Assembly: GCA_938015435.1 (NCBI GenBank)
Contig: CALLPN010000002.1
Span: forward strand, 342,552-406,551
Direction of reading: 5' to 3'
Source: an uncultured Saprospiraceae bacterium
Lineage (GTDB): Bacteria; Bacteroidota; Bacteroidia; Chitinophagales; Saprospiraceae
DNA length: 64,000 nucleotides
A program made the translations under genes and the position numbers. Of this stretch, positions 28,065-37,853 are shown piece by piece (the first letter of the stretch is position 1; each line of letters opens with the position of its first letter). Below the pieces are notes generated by a model. It saw only the letters and a program-made list of their open reading frames with translations, was not told the origin of the DNA and did no database searches.

Positions 28065-31000
28065 TTATTCACCTTTGAAATAAACAAAAGCTTCGTTTAC
28101 AACTCCTACTATTCCGCTGGTAGTGTCTTCAAATCTTAATTTCCAAGCACCGAAAATGCTAGTTCCCATTACCAGATCAATCTCTGCTTGAGTTAACATA
28201 CCATCTGCAATTACTGGACATCCTGACCTCCAAAAATCGCCACATATATCTTTCTGAATAGCTCCAAGATCTAAGATGAAATTTAAGTCTTGTTCACCGG
28301 AACATTCACCATCCCAAAATGTAACAACAGTTCCATCTGGCTTAATCAATGATATAATCAATTGTGCTAAGTCATCATGATCAATGTCAAGACCAATACG
28401 GAAATCAGAAATATTTTGAGTGATTATCGCTGGAAAATCAAAAGGAATTTCTACCATTCCATTATCAGGAATAATAGTATTAAACCCAGTCACTCTTTTT
28501 ACATCGAAAAATGAATTTTGATCACAAGACTCTGCCGTAGCTACTAAACTTCCAGTAGCTCCAACAGTCATTTCCTCGACTATGACTTCACCTTGAGTAT
28601 TTGCTGTAATAGTACCTTCTAATTCACCATCCAATCTAATTTCAGTTACGGCAGCTACTGATGTTCCGTTTGAGGTATCTACATTATAAATCAAATAATC
28701 ATTACATTCTTCTATGAATTCGAAGTCGAAAAAGAAAGGATCCGAAGACCATCTGCTATCCCATTCTATCAAATACAATTGGCCACTTTCTACTACCAAA
28801 TTATTTACTTGAGATGCATAATTATTTAGTCCTGTACCCATACTACAAGAGTCATCATTAGAACCAATAACAGTTTTATTATCGCAAGTTCCTTTATGAA
28901 TGAACAGATTAGTGTCTTTTCCTCGATCACATGAATTTACAGATATAACACCATCAGCCTTCGGCACAAAAGAAAACCAATTCGCATTACGACCGGCTAT
29001 AGTAGCACCTTCTCCGCTTATCGGTCCAGTGGCATAGTAAGTATCAGTCTCTGTAAGTGGAAAGGCACCTGCGCACTTGAGATTATTAAAACAATTTTCA
29101 AGTAGATTAGGATAGACACTAAATGATATTGTAATACTTGGGTTGGTATCATCCGTTATTGTAAGCTCGACCGCTCCGTCTTGTTTAAGAAATCCATTAC
29201 CATTATTGTCGATAACAAATGGTATTCCATATGCCACATTAACCTGTCCAACATCACCAGAAACAGAATATGTAGTACCAAGATTTAATCCTTTAGGATC
29301 AAGATGGAATGTAAACTTATCGTCTAGCGAATCTTGAGTTCCATTCGAGATACAATCTAGTAACTCATAGTTAGCGTTCAATGTATATCCTTTACCGGCG
29401 ATAGGCATTTCCCAGAGTCCTCGACCATAAGTCCCTAAATATAGTTTATCATTAACCACCTCTAATTCTCTTGCATCCACTTTTGGCAAACCTGCATCCA
29501 TGAGTGTCCATGAAGTAGCAGCAAGATCATCTTTATAGTATACACCTTTAGATAATGAAACATAGATTCCATTATTAGAGGTCCCATCAAAAACAACACT
29601 TCTTGCGGCGATGTTTGGAAGATTATATCTTATGCTGGACCAGTTGGCCCCACCATCTGTAGATTCTATAAATCGATTATTATTTGAAACCGCAAGTATG
29701 AGGTGGTCTTCATTGTTTGGGTCAATATTTATGTAATTAATATAACCTCCGACACTTCCTGTACTGATTGTACTCCAGTTCAAACCACCATCAATTGTTT
29801 TATGAAGAGTGCTACCAAAGGATACATATATAATGTTATTGTTTGTGGGTGCTATACATATTTCGTCCATGTTAGAGCCGCCAGTAAATTCTGAAATGGT
29901 CGTCCAACCCGCACCTGCATTAATCGATTTGTATAGTTGTAGTTTACCTTGATACATAGTATTTGCTGCAATAGGGTCACGTTCGAGAGGTGTTACCCAC
30001 TCACCATTATCTCCATTCTGCGTTTGTACTATTCCTGAACTAGTATTGCCTCCGTTACTAGATTTACTTAATTGCCCAAACTGAATAGAGCCGATCACGA
30101 TATCATCATCACTATTCATTATAAGAGGTTCCATTCCATCGGCGCCTACGAAGTCATACCAAATTCCATCTCTCAATATACCAGTACCATTATCTTGAGA
30201 TCCTCCAGCAACCCTTGCTATATCAGTAGGCGAAGCACTAATTCTATAAAACTGGCGAATTCCTAATCCTGTAGTCTTATCGACAAAAGTATCCGCAGCA
30301 TCCGTAGATATAAATATACCTCCATCCGAAGCAACATAAATTTTTGATCCACTATAAACTAGCTGATCTATATCTGCATGTACAAATGCTAATGAACTTG
30401 ATAGTAACCAAGATGTAGTTTGTGTCCAAGTAGCACCAGAGTCATATGATCTAAAAGTCATCACTCCTGCAACATGCACCTCCGTCTTATCAGTAGGAGA
30501 TACAATTACATCCATATCTCGCGGTGCTTGTCCACCTTTATCATTGAGATTATATCCCATGATGTTGTTATCATTCCCACTATCGTCGGATTGTATTGCC
30601 CAAGTGGCGCCAGCATCTTGTGAAAGGTACAATGCGCCAAAACCTCCTGAATCTTCCTGAAGAACATATATATAATCGGCATCATGAGGTGTTACAGCGA
30701 ACATTATTGTCCTAGATGAATTCCAAGGACCGCTTACTGAAGTCCATGTATTCCCTTGATTTGTTGTTTGATAAAATGCGCCATTCCTTCCACAGGCATA
30801 TAAAGTATTAGAAGTCCCTGGTTTAAAATCCAAGTCATAAAACTGAATACCGGATTGGAGTAAAACAGATGTCCAATTATCACCGCCGTCAATAGTTTTA
30901 TATACTCTACCATTACTAGATGCAGCCAATATAATGTCCTCGTTTGCAGAATCCATTATTATAGAATATATAGTACCACTTGGCCCAGAAAGTTTAGTGA

Positions 31001-31607
31001 AACTTGATCCAGCATCAACTGATCTCCAAATACCACTTCCACCTATAAAATAGTGGTCTGCATTAGCGTGACTAATCATTGCACTTTGCAAAGACATCGT
31101 CGATTCTTGATCAAATAAGGGAATCCAATTTGCTCCTTCATCAGTGGTCTTCCATACACCTCCACCAAGAGATGTCACTACTAAGTGATTATCATTATTT
31201 GGATCAATAGCAATATTAGAGAGTCGACCGATATGTGAACTCCAAGTAGACGTATTCGTGGCACTAATTGGCCCTTTCTCAACCCAAGTATTCAAGACAG
31301 ATCTATTTTGAGCACTATAGTTTTGAGCAACAAATCTTTCATATTCGTCAATACTATTCCTTTCAGTAAGTACAAACCCTTTGTCGTCCAAAGATTGCTG
31401 TGCTGAATATTTCCAACGGATAAACTGTTTGTATCCTGTACCCTTTCCGCGTCCTTGAGTTTCAAAGAACGCTTCGGCCTGATCTACTTTTTGAACAAAT
31501 GTTAGATTCTCCTCGTAAAGAAATTCAAGTTGTTTCTGAGCACACAACTCATTAAAAAAAGTACAAACTAATATTAACAATGGTACCTTGATAAAAGTAT
31601 TCAACAT
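28065..31607 (-). CDS. Large secreted BNR/sortilin-type repeat protein with C-terminal P-domain
   Basis: The 1180-residue product has a signal peptide (about 1-23), then many BNR/sialidase-like Asp boxes of the form S-x-D-x-G-x-T-W (GVWKTTDEGANWIPL, RVYKTIDGGDNWTSV, SQDAGATWAI and others) spread over about 125-750, which form beta-propellers. Next come a Cys-containing PPC-like domain (about 880-1000, TNLFIHKGTCD) and a proprotein-convertase P-domain-like module at the end (about 1060-1178). No type IX sorting domain is visible, although such proteins often carry one. It is probably an extracellular adhesin or binding protein; catalysis is not evident. Confidence 0.8.
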   Translation of the reverse strand: MLNTFIKVPLLILVCTFFNELCAQKQLEFLYEENLTFVQKVDQAEAFFETQGRGKGTGYKQFIRWKYSAQQSLDDKGFVLTERNSIDEYERFVAQNYSAQNRSVLNTWVEKGPISATNTSTWSSHIGRLSNIAIDPNNDNHLVVTSLGGGVWKTTDEGANWIPLFDQESTMSLQSAMISHANADHYFIGGSGIWRSVDAGSSFTKLSGPSGTIYSIIMDSANEDIILAASSNGRVYKTIDGGDNWTSVLLQSGIQFYDLDFKPGTSNTLYACGRNGAFYQTTNQGNTWTSVSGPWNSSRTIMFAVTPHDADYIYVLQEDSGGFGALYLSQDAGATWAIQSDDSGNDNNIMGYNLNDKGGQAPRDMDVIVSPTDKTEVHVAGVMTFRSYDSGATWTQTTSWLLSSSLAFVHADIDQLVYSGSKIYVASDGGIFISTDAADTFVDKTTGLGIRQFYRISASPTDIARVAGGSQDNGTGILRDGIWYDFVGADGMEPLIMNSDDDIVIGSIQFGQLSKSSNGGNTSSGIVQTQNGDNGEWVTPLERDPIAANTMYQGKLQLYKSINAGAGWTTISEFTGGSNMDEICIAPTNNNIIYVSFGSTLHKTIDGGLNWSTISTGSVGGYINYINIDPNNEDHLILAVSNNNRFIESTDGGANWSSIRYNLPNIAARSVVFDGTSNNGIYVSLSKGVYYKDDLAATSWTLMDAGLPKVDARELEVVNDKLYLGTYGRGLWEMPIAGKGYTLNANYELLDCISNGTQDSLDDKFTFHLDPKGLNLGTTYSVSGDVGQVNVAYGIPFVIDNNGNGFLKQDGAVELTITDDTNPSITISFSVYPNLLENCFNNLKCAGAFPLTETDTYYATGPISGEGATIAGRNANWFSFVPKADGVISVNSCDRGKDTNLFIHKGTCDNKTVIGSNDDSCSMGTGLNNYASQVNNLVVESGQLYLIEWDSRWSSDPFFFDFEFIEECNDYLIYNVDTSNGTSVAAVTEIRLDGELEGTITANTQGEVIVEEMTVGATGSLVATAESCDQNSFFDVKRVTGFNTIIPDNGMVEIPFDFPAIITQNISDFRIGLDIDHDDLAQLIISLIKPDGTVVTFWDGECSGEQDLNFILDLGAIQKDICGDFWRSGCPVIADGMLTQAEIDLVMGTSIFGAWKLRFEDTTSGIVGVVNEAFVYFKGE

Positions 31608-31873
31608 TTAGCGGAATTTTAAATATAATATGTGAATGCAATTATAGCCTTGTTGGTATGAATTTCTATTGTAACCTACATAAGAAAGTCTAGAATTGAC
31701 AACTTAATTACTGCACTTGAGGTGTACCTAATTGTCTTGTTGATTACTAGGCCTATTAGCACAATGCAACATAAGAGATTTAGTTAAAGAAGAGTCCATA
31801 TTGGTATTTTAGGGCTATAGGGCGAATATAAGTAAAATCGAATTTGCTAACACTGAACAATCTGATTATTAAT

Positions 31874-32653
31874 CTAAAAATTTGTCACCTCTCGGCAAAC
31901 AACAGTGGCGATACAATTCCATCTTATGTAATTACCTCTAGCATCCATAGGTTCCTTGATAATAAAACCTTCTTTCCAATCCAGTACTTTCAATCCAAGA
32001 CCTTCTATTTCTTCTCGTAACTTATCAATAGGAAAAAACTGATCCCAATTTTTCATAGAATTGAAATTTAATGGAGTCACAATTATGATTCTTCCACTTG
32101 GGCTAAGTACTCTCTTCATCTCATCTAATCCCTTCATAGGATCTTGTAATCTATCCAAGAGAAAAGAACTTATAACCAAATCTTGACTACCATCAAGAAA
32201 CGGTAGGTTTTCGGATTGAGCAAGACCGAACTTCAAATTAGTTAAGGACCTAGTTTGCAAATGGATAGTACTCTGGAAGCCAAACTTCGAAACATCTAAG
32301 GCTACTTCCTTAGCCGTTATCCATATCTCACTGGCTCTCTTAAGCATCTGATAGCTATAATCAATTCCCCAGCACTTAGATTGTGGATATTCTATTGCCA
32401 TATTACCTATTAGACGCCCTACTCCACATCCAATCTCCAATATGTTTTTGGGGCTTTGATCAGGACAGTTAGCAACTATGTAATCATTAATTGGCTGCAT
32501 AGGATAGATGTTCCACAGTTCATCAGCTAAATGCAACATAGATTGTCTGATCACCATAGGATCATATCTCTCATAGGGGTCTATGCGAAACTGCTCGAGA
32601 GACTTATGATAGTAAAAGGGCACATCACCTCTGATTCGAATAGGATTTTGCAT
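31874..32653 (-). CDS. SAM-dependent methyltransferase, class I
   Basis: The 259-residue product has the Rossmann SAM-binding motif ILEIGCGVGRLIGNMA followed by WGIDYSYQML. A post-motif SENLPFLDGSQDLVISSFLLDRL stretch is typical of Methyltransf_11/25 proteins. The C-terminal half has MKRVLSPSGRIIIVTPLNF. The substrate is unknown. The frame extends to a GTG at 32677, but that codon lies too close to a TAnnTTTG box (32686-32679), so ATG 32653 is preferred. It is divergent from the GNAT gene. Confidence 0.85.
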   Translation of the reverse strand: MQNPIRIRGDVPFYYHKSLEQFRIDPYERYDPMVIRQSMLHLADELWNIYPMQPINDYIVANCPDQSPKNILEIGCGVGRLIGNMAIEYPQSKCWGIDYSYQMLKRASEIWITAKEVALDVSKFGFQSTIHLQTRSLTNLKFGLAQSENLPFLDGSQDLVISSFLLDRLQDPMKGLDEMKRVLSPSGRIIIVTPLNFNSMKNWDQFFPIDKLREEIEGLGLKVLDWKEGFIIKEPMDARGNYIRWNCIATVVCREVTNF

Positions 32654-32678
32654 ATAATTGCTTTGATAAAAGGGCACT

Positions 32679-32686
32679 CAAATATA
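32679..32686 (-). promoter_or_regulatory. Candidate -7 box for the methyltransferase gene
   Basis: On the minus strand TATATTTG matches TAnnTTTG and lies 25 nt before ATG 32653. The -33 element is not clear. Confidence 0.35.
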
Positions 32687-32747
32687 CAAGGATAGGCTAA
32701 GCAATTTATTAAGACTAAGATTCGTAAAATTATTTACCTTTATAAGC

Positions 32748-33206
32748 ATGATTAGAAATATTACAGAGATGGATCTTCCTGCTCTAAAAAATGTTCTTGA
32801 CAATTGCGACTTGTTTCCGTCAGAATACCTAGATGATATGATTAGCGATTATTTCAGCAAACCTGAAACTGACCATATCTGGTTTACCTACGAACAGAAA
32901 AATACAGTTGTAGCTATAGCTTATTGTGGTCCTATGGAACTGACTAATGGTACGTACAATCTATACGCTATTGGCATCCATAATAAATATCAGCACCAAG
33001 GGATTGGCAGTCAAATGTTGAAATACCTAGAAGATAAACTAAAATCTGAAGGACATCGGATTTTGATCGTAGAAACCTCTAGTTCAGAATCCCAAAAACC
33101 GGCTAGAAATTTTTACCTCAAATGCGGTTACACACAAGAAGCTACACTCCGAGATTTTTGGGATGATGGTGACGACAAAATAGTATTTTGGAAGAGATTA
33201 AACTAA
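32748..33206 (+). CDS. GNAT family N-acetyltransferase
   Basis: The 152-residue product is a single GNAT domain. Acetyl-CoA binding motif A is seen as LYAIGIHNKYQHQGIGSQML, with the Q/R-x-x-G-x-G/A signature QHQGIG (about 88-93). Motif B is ARNFYLKCGYT near the C-terminus. The acceptor is unknown; the acidic DDGDDKIVFWKRL tail is common in small peptide or aminoglycoside-like acetyltransferases, but no specificity can be claimed. It is divergently transcribed from the methyltransferase, with TACCTTTA at 32735 just before the ATG. Confidence 0.88.
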   Translation: MIRNITEMDLPALKNVLDNCDLFPSEYLDDMISDYFSKPETDHIWFTYEQKNTVVAIAYCGPMELTNGTYNLYAIGIHNKYQHQGIGSQMLKYLEDKLKSEGHRILIVETSSSESQKPARNFYLKCGYTQEATLRDFWDDGDDKIVFWKRLN

Positions 33207-33324
33207 CTCTAAGCTTATTCAATTACTTATAAAATATCTACTTGAAGTAATAGTTGGTGAGTAGTTTCACTAATGAGTCGATTCACTTCATATAGCTCAT
33301 TCCTCTAAAAATTAAATTGATGCC

Positions 33325-35901
33325 ATGAAAATATACTATATCCTATTCAGCATAATAATAGCTGTTGGTATCACTACCATAAATACAAATGCTCAAAATA
33401 CTGTAGCTCCATATTTATGTTCCGATGGTCTATATGGATTAGCAAATGAAGATGGCCAAATGGTAATTAACTGCCAATATGAAAACATCAATTACACTAG
33501 GGGCTATAATGTATTTGTAGCTCGCAAAAATAAAGAATACCAATACTATACACCAACTGGAAAGCTTATAAATCAAGTACCCTTCAAAACTTACGTCAAC
33601 CCGACGAAAGGTTATATAAAAAACGAAAAAAATGAACTGATAGATTCTGCTAACATAATAACCTGTCGAGAAACAGACATCTACTCGATCTACAGTAAAG
33701 TAGACCCAAAAAGAAAAATATTAACTGGTATTACTAGAAAAACATTAAATCCATTCACCAATAGAAAAAGATTAGTAAGAACACCTCAATTATTTGGTGG
33801 CGCTTACGCTCCAATGATGGATATTAATGGAAAAATGAACATCGTTGATCAAAATTTTAAAGTCATTTTAAATGAAGGCCATGATTACCTGACCGTTATC
33901 GATGATGAAATTATTGGGGTATATGAAGCTAATGGAATCTACGTCCTCAACATCCAGTCTCAAACGAAATCGAAAGAATATTTTGAAATAATCAATACCA
34001 CAAATCGTAAAGGGCAATACATTGTAAATAGTCGTGAATATGATTCCAGTCCAAAAGAAATAAAATCCATACCAAAGTCATTTCTTATAGACTCAAACGG
34101 AAACCCAACCAATAATCTTAAATATCATTTGCTTCTAAATACAACTTGTGACGTACTAGTGTCTCGACTTGACAACGACTACAATCTTATAAAATATGAT
34201 GGAGAAAAAATTACAAAAACTCCGTATGAACGTATTAGCTATCTTGGAGGCCAGTTCTTTTCAGCACAGAAAATCGATAGTACTTGGATCATAAATAAAT
34301 CTGGAGAAAAAGTTGCCGGTCCTTACGATAAGATAAAAATCATTAGGTCTGGAAGTACCGTTTACTATTCCGCACGTATACAAGACTCTACTAAGATACT
34401 TGACGCTATCACACTCAATACATTAACCACTGTAAAAGCAAGAGAAATACGTGGCACAACTGAAGACTACATTGTGACTATCCATAATGGCTATCAAAAT
34501 TATGGCATAAATCTAATGAGCTTGAGTAAAACAAAATCAGGTAAAAAGGCGAAATTTATTAAAACTCATTTTAAAACTTTATTCGAAGTTAGTACAGACT
34601 CGGTCTTTTCGGTTTACGACACAAAACTCAATACAATAGTAACCGACTTGAATGGTGAATGGTGTGAAAACATGAGAGACACTACTGTTCTTTTGATAAA
34701 AGAAAAAGGAGAATTGCTATACAAATACTTCGACATTCAAAATAAAAAATATACCAAACAAACAATAGCAGATCCAAGTTTCGCAGTATCACCTAAGTCC
34801 GCCTTCAAAAAACTTAGAGAAAAAAACAAAATATTACTCAGAAATGGTGAAATAAAAAATATAGATAACTACAAAATAAAATATGAACTTTATAAAGAAA
34901 ATACATTCATCATAGTTGCGGAGAACGTATTGACTAAAGAATTCCATTTACTTAATGAAAATTTTGACAATATAATACCTGCAGGATTTTTAATACCAAA
35001 CAAATACTATACTTCAGACTATATAAAAAACGAACTTTTTGTCGTCAAAAAAAATACTCTATCTGGTATTATAGATCTTAATGGACAATGGGTATCTGGA
35101 CCAAATAAAAACAAGCACCGGATAATCTCACCTAACGCAATAAGTGAAATTGTCAATGGCAATGGATATGGTAACAATACTATCTTACATACACTCAATA
35201 AAGGTAAATGGAAACCTTACAACTCAGAACCTACTACTCTAGAAGTAATGACTAATCACATTATCAGTAATACTAAATACGCTGGAGACAAATTCTACGT
35301 TGAGAGTTACGCTCTAAACGAAGAAAGAGAAATAGTTATTCCAAAATCCAAAGGCCAACTTACCATTAAAGGGAATCATTTTGTAAGATGCTTTGGATGT
35401 AATAATGAAAGAGATAAAGAAAAAGATCTTTCCATAATCTACAATATGGACGGCCAAGAAAAAATACGTATTCCCTATCAAGTAATCAATATAGCTAAAG
35501 GCTATATATTAGCAAATAGTGATAACACATATTATCTCTTAGATTCTTTAGGTCAACTATTATTCGAAAAAGTAACTCGTAGTGCGAAGTACATTCCAGA
35601 GTTTAAATTATACAGAGACTTGGTGCGTAATACTCCAACCCTCAAAATGCTCAATGGTGAGAATCTACATCCAGAACCTATAAAACGAATCGCAAGACTT
35701 GAAATAGATAATAGCACTTACCTAATAGTAGTAGACGCAGAGAAGACAACATTCTATGACCAATCATTAAAACCAATAGCCGTAAAAAACAGAGTGCTCT
35801 ACAAGGAATCTGGATACATGAATAGATTCACATTATTCGAAACACCAGATGAAAAGAAAGTATACCTTTCAAATAAAAATTTAAAACTACTTGCTGAATA
35901 A
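33325..35901 (+). CDS. Secreted WG-repeat-like protein
   Basis: The 858-residue product has a signal peptide (about 1-23, ending INTNAQ) and then repeated strands of the WG type, such as LYGLANEDGQMVINCQYENI near the start and SGIIDLNGQWVSGP later. Several DGKVxNIVD-like units occur between. WG repeats form beta-propeller-like scaffolds of unknown role. Lys/Asn/Tyr content is high. There is no sorting domain at the C-terminus (NLKLLAE). It is an isolated gene between the GNAT and panC genes. Confidence 0.7.
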   Translation: MKIYYILFSIIIAVGITTINTNAQNTVAPYLCSDGLYGLANEDGQMVINCQYENINYTRGYNVFVARKNKEYQYYTPTGKLINQVPFKTYVNPTKGYIKNEKNELIDSANIITCRETDIYSIYSKVDPKRKILTGITRKTLNPFTNRKRLVRTPQLFGGAYAPMMDINGKMNIVDQNFKVILNEGHDYLTVIDDEIIGVYEANGIYVLNIQSQTKSKEYFEIINTTNRKGQYIVNSREYDSSPKEIKSIPKSFLIDSNGNPTNNLKYHLLLNTTCDVLVSRLDNDYNLIKYDGEKITKTPYERISYLGGQFFSAQKIDSTWIINKSGEKVAGPYDKIKIIRSGSTVYYSARIQDSTKILDAITLNTLTTVKAREIRGTTEDYIVTIHNGYQNYGINLMSLSKTKSGKKAKFIKTHFKTLFEVSTDSVFSVYDTKLNTIVTDLNGEWCENMRDTTVLLIKEKGELLYKYFDIQNKKYTKQTIADPSFAVSPKSAFKKLREKNKILLRNGEIKNIDNYKIKYELYKENTFIIVAENVLTKEFHLLNENFDNIIPAGFLIPNKYYTSDYIKNELFVVKKNTLSGIIDLNGQWVSGPNKNKHRIISPNAISEIVNGNGYGNNTILHTLNKGKWKPYNSEPTTLEVMTNHIISNTKYAGDKFYVESYALNEEREIVIPKSKGQLTIKGNHFVRCFGCNNERDKEKDLSIIYNMDGQEKIRIPYQVINIAKGYILANSDNTYYLLDSLGQLLFEKVTRSAKYIPEFKLYRDLVRNTPTLKMLNGENLHPEPIKRIARLEIDNSTYLIVVDAEKTTFYDQSLKPIAVKNRVLYKESGYMNRFTLFETPDEKKVYLSNKNLKLLAE

Positions 35902-36093
35902 AATTCTCCAAAGACCTGTTGGCTTAGAATCATCATTACTAATTAAAACTGAAATTTATACAACCGACTAAAATTGCAAATATAGTTTCAGTAATCAATC
36001 ATGACATTTAAATTTAGTCGTGGATGTAATTTTGTCGTATTTTAGATCTCTAATGAGAGAGTCATCCATGGCTAACTCAAAAGATAATAAATT

Positions 36094-36960
36094 ATGATAG
36101 TACATACAGTAGCTGACTTACAAAAACGACTGGATAAAGAAAGAGCCAAGGGACGCACAATAGGATTTACTCCTACTATGGGTGCCTTACATGATGGTCA
36201 TGGAGCGCTAGTTAGTCTATCTATGGAACGTAACGATGTCAGTGTAGTAAGCATATTTGTCAATCCTACCCAGTTTAATGAAACGTCGGATCTTGATAGC
36301 TATCCACGCACACTCAAGTCAGACGAAAAGCTACTTAAGAAATTAGGGAAAGTGATCATATTTGCACCAACACCATCAGACATCTATCCCAAAGGCTTAA
36401 ATACTACAGTCAAAGTTGATCTCGATGGAATACACGAGCAGATGGAAGGAGCATTTCGTCCAGGGCACTTTGAAGGTGTAGTGCAAGTAGTCAAGCGATT
36501 ATTAGATATTGTCGATCCCACCCAGTTATTTATGGGTCAAAAGGATTTTCAGCAGTTTAGTATCATCCAAAAGATGATCGATAAGTTGAATCTCTCAACT
36601 CAACTTGTAGTAGTACCGATCCAAAGGCAAGATGACGGATTGGCTATGAGTTCGCGTAATGTTAGACTATTACCCGACGATAAGTCAAGAGCTGTGGTTA
36701 TCCACAAAACACTCAAAGCTATAAAGCGTAAAAAATCTCAACTTACGCCCAAAGAATGCATTAAATACGCTATGAATCGGTGCGATCTTGATGGATTTAA
36801 ACCAGAATACTTCGACATAGCTGACGGATATACACTCAAGAGTATCAAGTCTTGGGATAAACATGAATATGTAGTCTGCTGCTGTGCCGTATGGGCGGGT
36901 GATGTAAGATTGATTGATAATATGATTATGAAGAAGCCTAGATCGCTGAAATTGTATTAA
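36094..36960 (+). CDS. panC: Pantothenate synthetase (pantoate-beta-alanine ligase)
   Basis: Joins pantoate and beta-alanine with ATP to give pantothenate, the coenzyme A precursor. The 288-residue length is normal. The nucleotidylyltransferase motifs are intact: FTPTMGALHDGH (about 25-36, HxGH-type His33/His36), FVNPTQF, FEGVVQVVKRL, MGQKDFQQ and MSSRNVRL. panD, which supplies beta-alanine, lies 545 bp downstream; the interval is filled by a tandem repeat, a parD gene and a parE remnant. Confidence 0.96.
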   Translation: MIVHTVADLQKRLDKERAKGRTIGFTPTMGALHDGHGALVSLSMERNDVSVVSIFVNPTQFNETSDLDSYPRTLKSDEKLLKKLGKVIIFAPTPSDIYPKGLNTTVKVDLDGIHEQMEGAFRPGHFEGVVQVVKRLLDIVDPTQLFMGQKDFQQFSIIQKMIDKLNLSTQLVVVPIQRQDDGLAMSSRNVRLLPDDKSRAVVIHKTLKAIKRKKSQLTPKECIKYAMNRCDLDGFKPEYFDIADGYTLKSIKSWDKHEYVVCCCAVWAGDVRLIDNMIMKKPRSLKLY

Positions 36961-36966
36961 GGGAGT

Positions 36967-37030
36967 GAGACATTGAGACATTGAGAGATTGAGACATTGA
37001 GAGATTGGGAGATTGGGAGATTGGGAGATA
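36967..37030 (+). repeat. 8-bp tandem repeat, eight copies
   Basis: Starts 6 nt after the panC stop. The units read GAGACATT, GAGACATT, GAGAGATT, GAGACATT, GAGAGATT, GGGAGATT, GGGAGATT, GGGAGATA. The variants are grouped from one end to the other, as expected from slippage with stepwise substitution. It is strongly purine-biased on this strand. Confidence 0.9.
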
Positions 37031-37050
37031 ATTATTGAAACGGCAGTTAA

Positions 37051-37080
37051 TTGTACCATTAAATACAATTTAAGGTACAA
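37051..37080 (+). promoter_or_regulatory. Inverted repeat upstream of parD, candidate operator
   Basis: TTGTACC (37051-37057) and GGTACAA (37074-37080) are perfect 7-bp arms 16 nt apart, 55 nt before the parD ATG. ParD-type RHH proteins autoregulate through such sites. Binding is inferred. Confidence 0.4.
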
Positions 37081-37134
37081 AAAGTCTGCAGTCCTGTACT
37101 TTATATTGCATTTTAGAACATAAATTGTCATACT

Positions 37135-37371
37135 ATGAGAAGGATACAATTAGGAAAGCCATATGAACATTTCTTAGATAAGATGGTAGAGTCTGGCTAT
37201 TATGCCACGGCTACTGAAGTTATACGTGATGCACTAAGAGATAAGATGATGGAGATGGAAAACAATAGAGTAGCTAAGATACATGATTTGTTATCCGAAG
37301 GTCAAGCAGATATAGATGCGGGCAGAGTACATCAGGCTGATTTAGAGCAAGGAAGGCAGGTCAACACCTAA
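37135..37371 (+). CDS. parD: ParD-family ribbon-helix-helix antitoxin (orphan)
   Basis: The 78-residue product has the RHH DNA-binding fold at its N-terminus (RIQLGKPYEHFLDKMVESGY, then YATATEVIRDALRDK), as in type II ParD/CopG antitoxins. The acidic C-terminus (EGQADIDAGRVHQADLEQG) is the toxin-binding tail. Only the last ~30 codons of a ParE-like toxin follow, so it has no intact partner here. The tail may run into the deletion joint, because the toxin remnant overlaps its last codons. It lies between panC and panD. Confidence 0.85.
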   Translation: MRRIQLGKPYEHFLDKMVESGYYATATEVIRDALRDKMMEMENNRVAKIHDLLSEGQADIDAGRVHQADLEQGRQVNT

Positions 37372-37457
37372 TCATTTATGAAATTTCGGAAGAGGAGAAT
37401 TTAGTCTCAATAGTCAGAATACTGCATACCCAAATGAACTTTAACTCAAAATTTTAA
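37365..37457 (+). pseudogene. ParE-type toxin remnant (C-terminal end only)
   Basis: In the frame +2 relative to parD, HLIIYEISEEENLVSIVRIL followed by HTQMNF and a TAA corresponds to the last two strands of ParE/RelE-fold toxins (HLIFYxI...IVRILH). The N-terminal two thirds of the toxin is absent, and the frame has no start codon. An internal deletion that joined the parD 3' end to the parE 3' end explains it. Confidence 0.7.
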
Positions 37458-37505
37458 TATGAATTCTATAAAAGAATTATAACCGAAAGCACGTACCTTT
37501 ACCCT

Positions 37506-37853
37506 ATGTTATTACAAATACACAAATCAAAAATCCATAGAGCTACGATCACACAAGCTGATCTCAACTATGTAGGCTCTATTACTATAGATGCAGATCT
37601 TGCTGATGCTGCTAACCTTTACGAAGGCGAAAGAGTACAAATCGTCAACAATAATAATGGCGAACGTATCGAAACTTACGTAATCAAAGGAGAACGCGGA
37701 AGTGGTATTATATGTCTCAATGGCGCTGCGGCTCGTAGATGTCAAGTAGGCGATATCGTAATCATCATATCCTATGGTCTGATGACTCCAGAAGAAGCCA
37801 AAGATCATGTACCTACTGTTATCTTCCCTGACGAAAATAATAGCCTAAACTAA
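37506..37853 (+). CDS. panD: Aspartate 1-decarboxylase proenzyme
   Basis: Makes beta-alanine from aspartate with a self-generated pyruvoyl group. The 115-residue proenzyme carries the processing site YVGSITID, with cleavage expected between Gly24 and Ser25. Lys9 (KSKIH) and the [17 protein letters not shown] and [13 protein letters not shown] segments are also typical. The next gene begins directly after its stop codon. TACCTTTA at 37494-37501 ends 4 nt before the ATG and resembles local -7 boxes. Confidence 0.96.
   Translation: MLLQIHKSKIHRATITQADLNYVGSITIDADLADAANLYEGERVQIVNNNNGERIETYVIKGERGSGIICLNGAAARRCQVGDIVIIISYGLMTPEEAKDHVPTVIFPDENNSLN

Noticed and set aside
36967..37030. Short repeats considered as a CRISPR array
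   Set aside because: Units are 8 bp, contiguous and without spacers, and no cas genes are present.
36685..37149. 154-codon minus-strand ORF across the panC 3' end
   Set aside because: It is antisense to panC and runs through the 8-bp tandem repeat, giving a low-complexity segment. It is a shadow frame.
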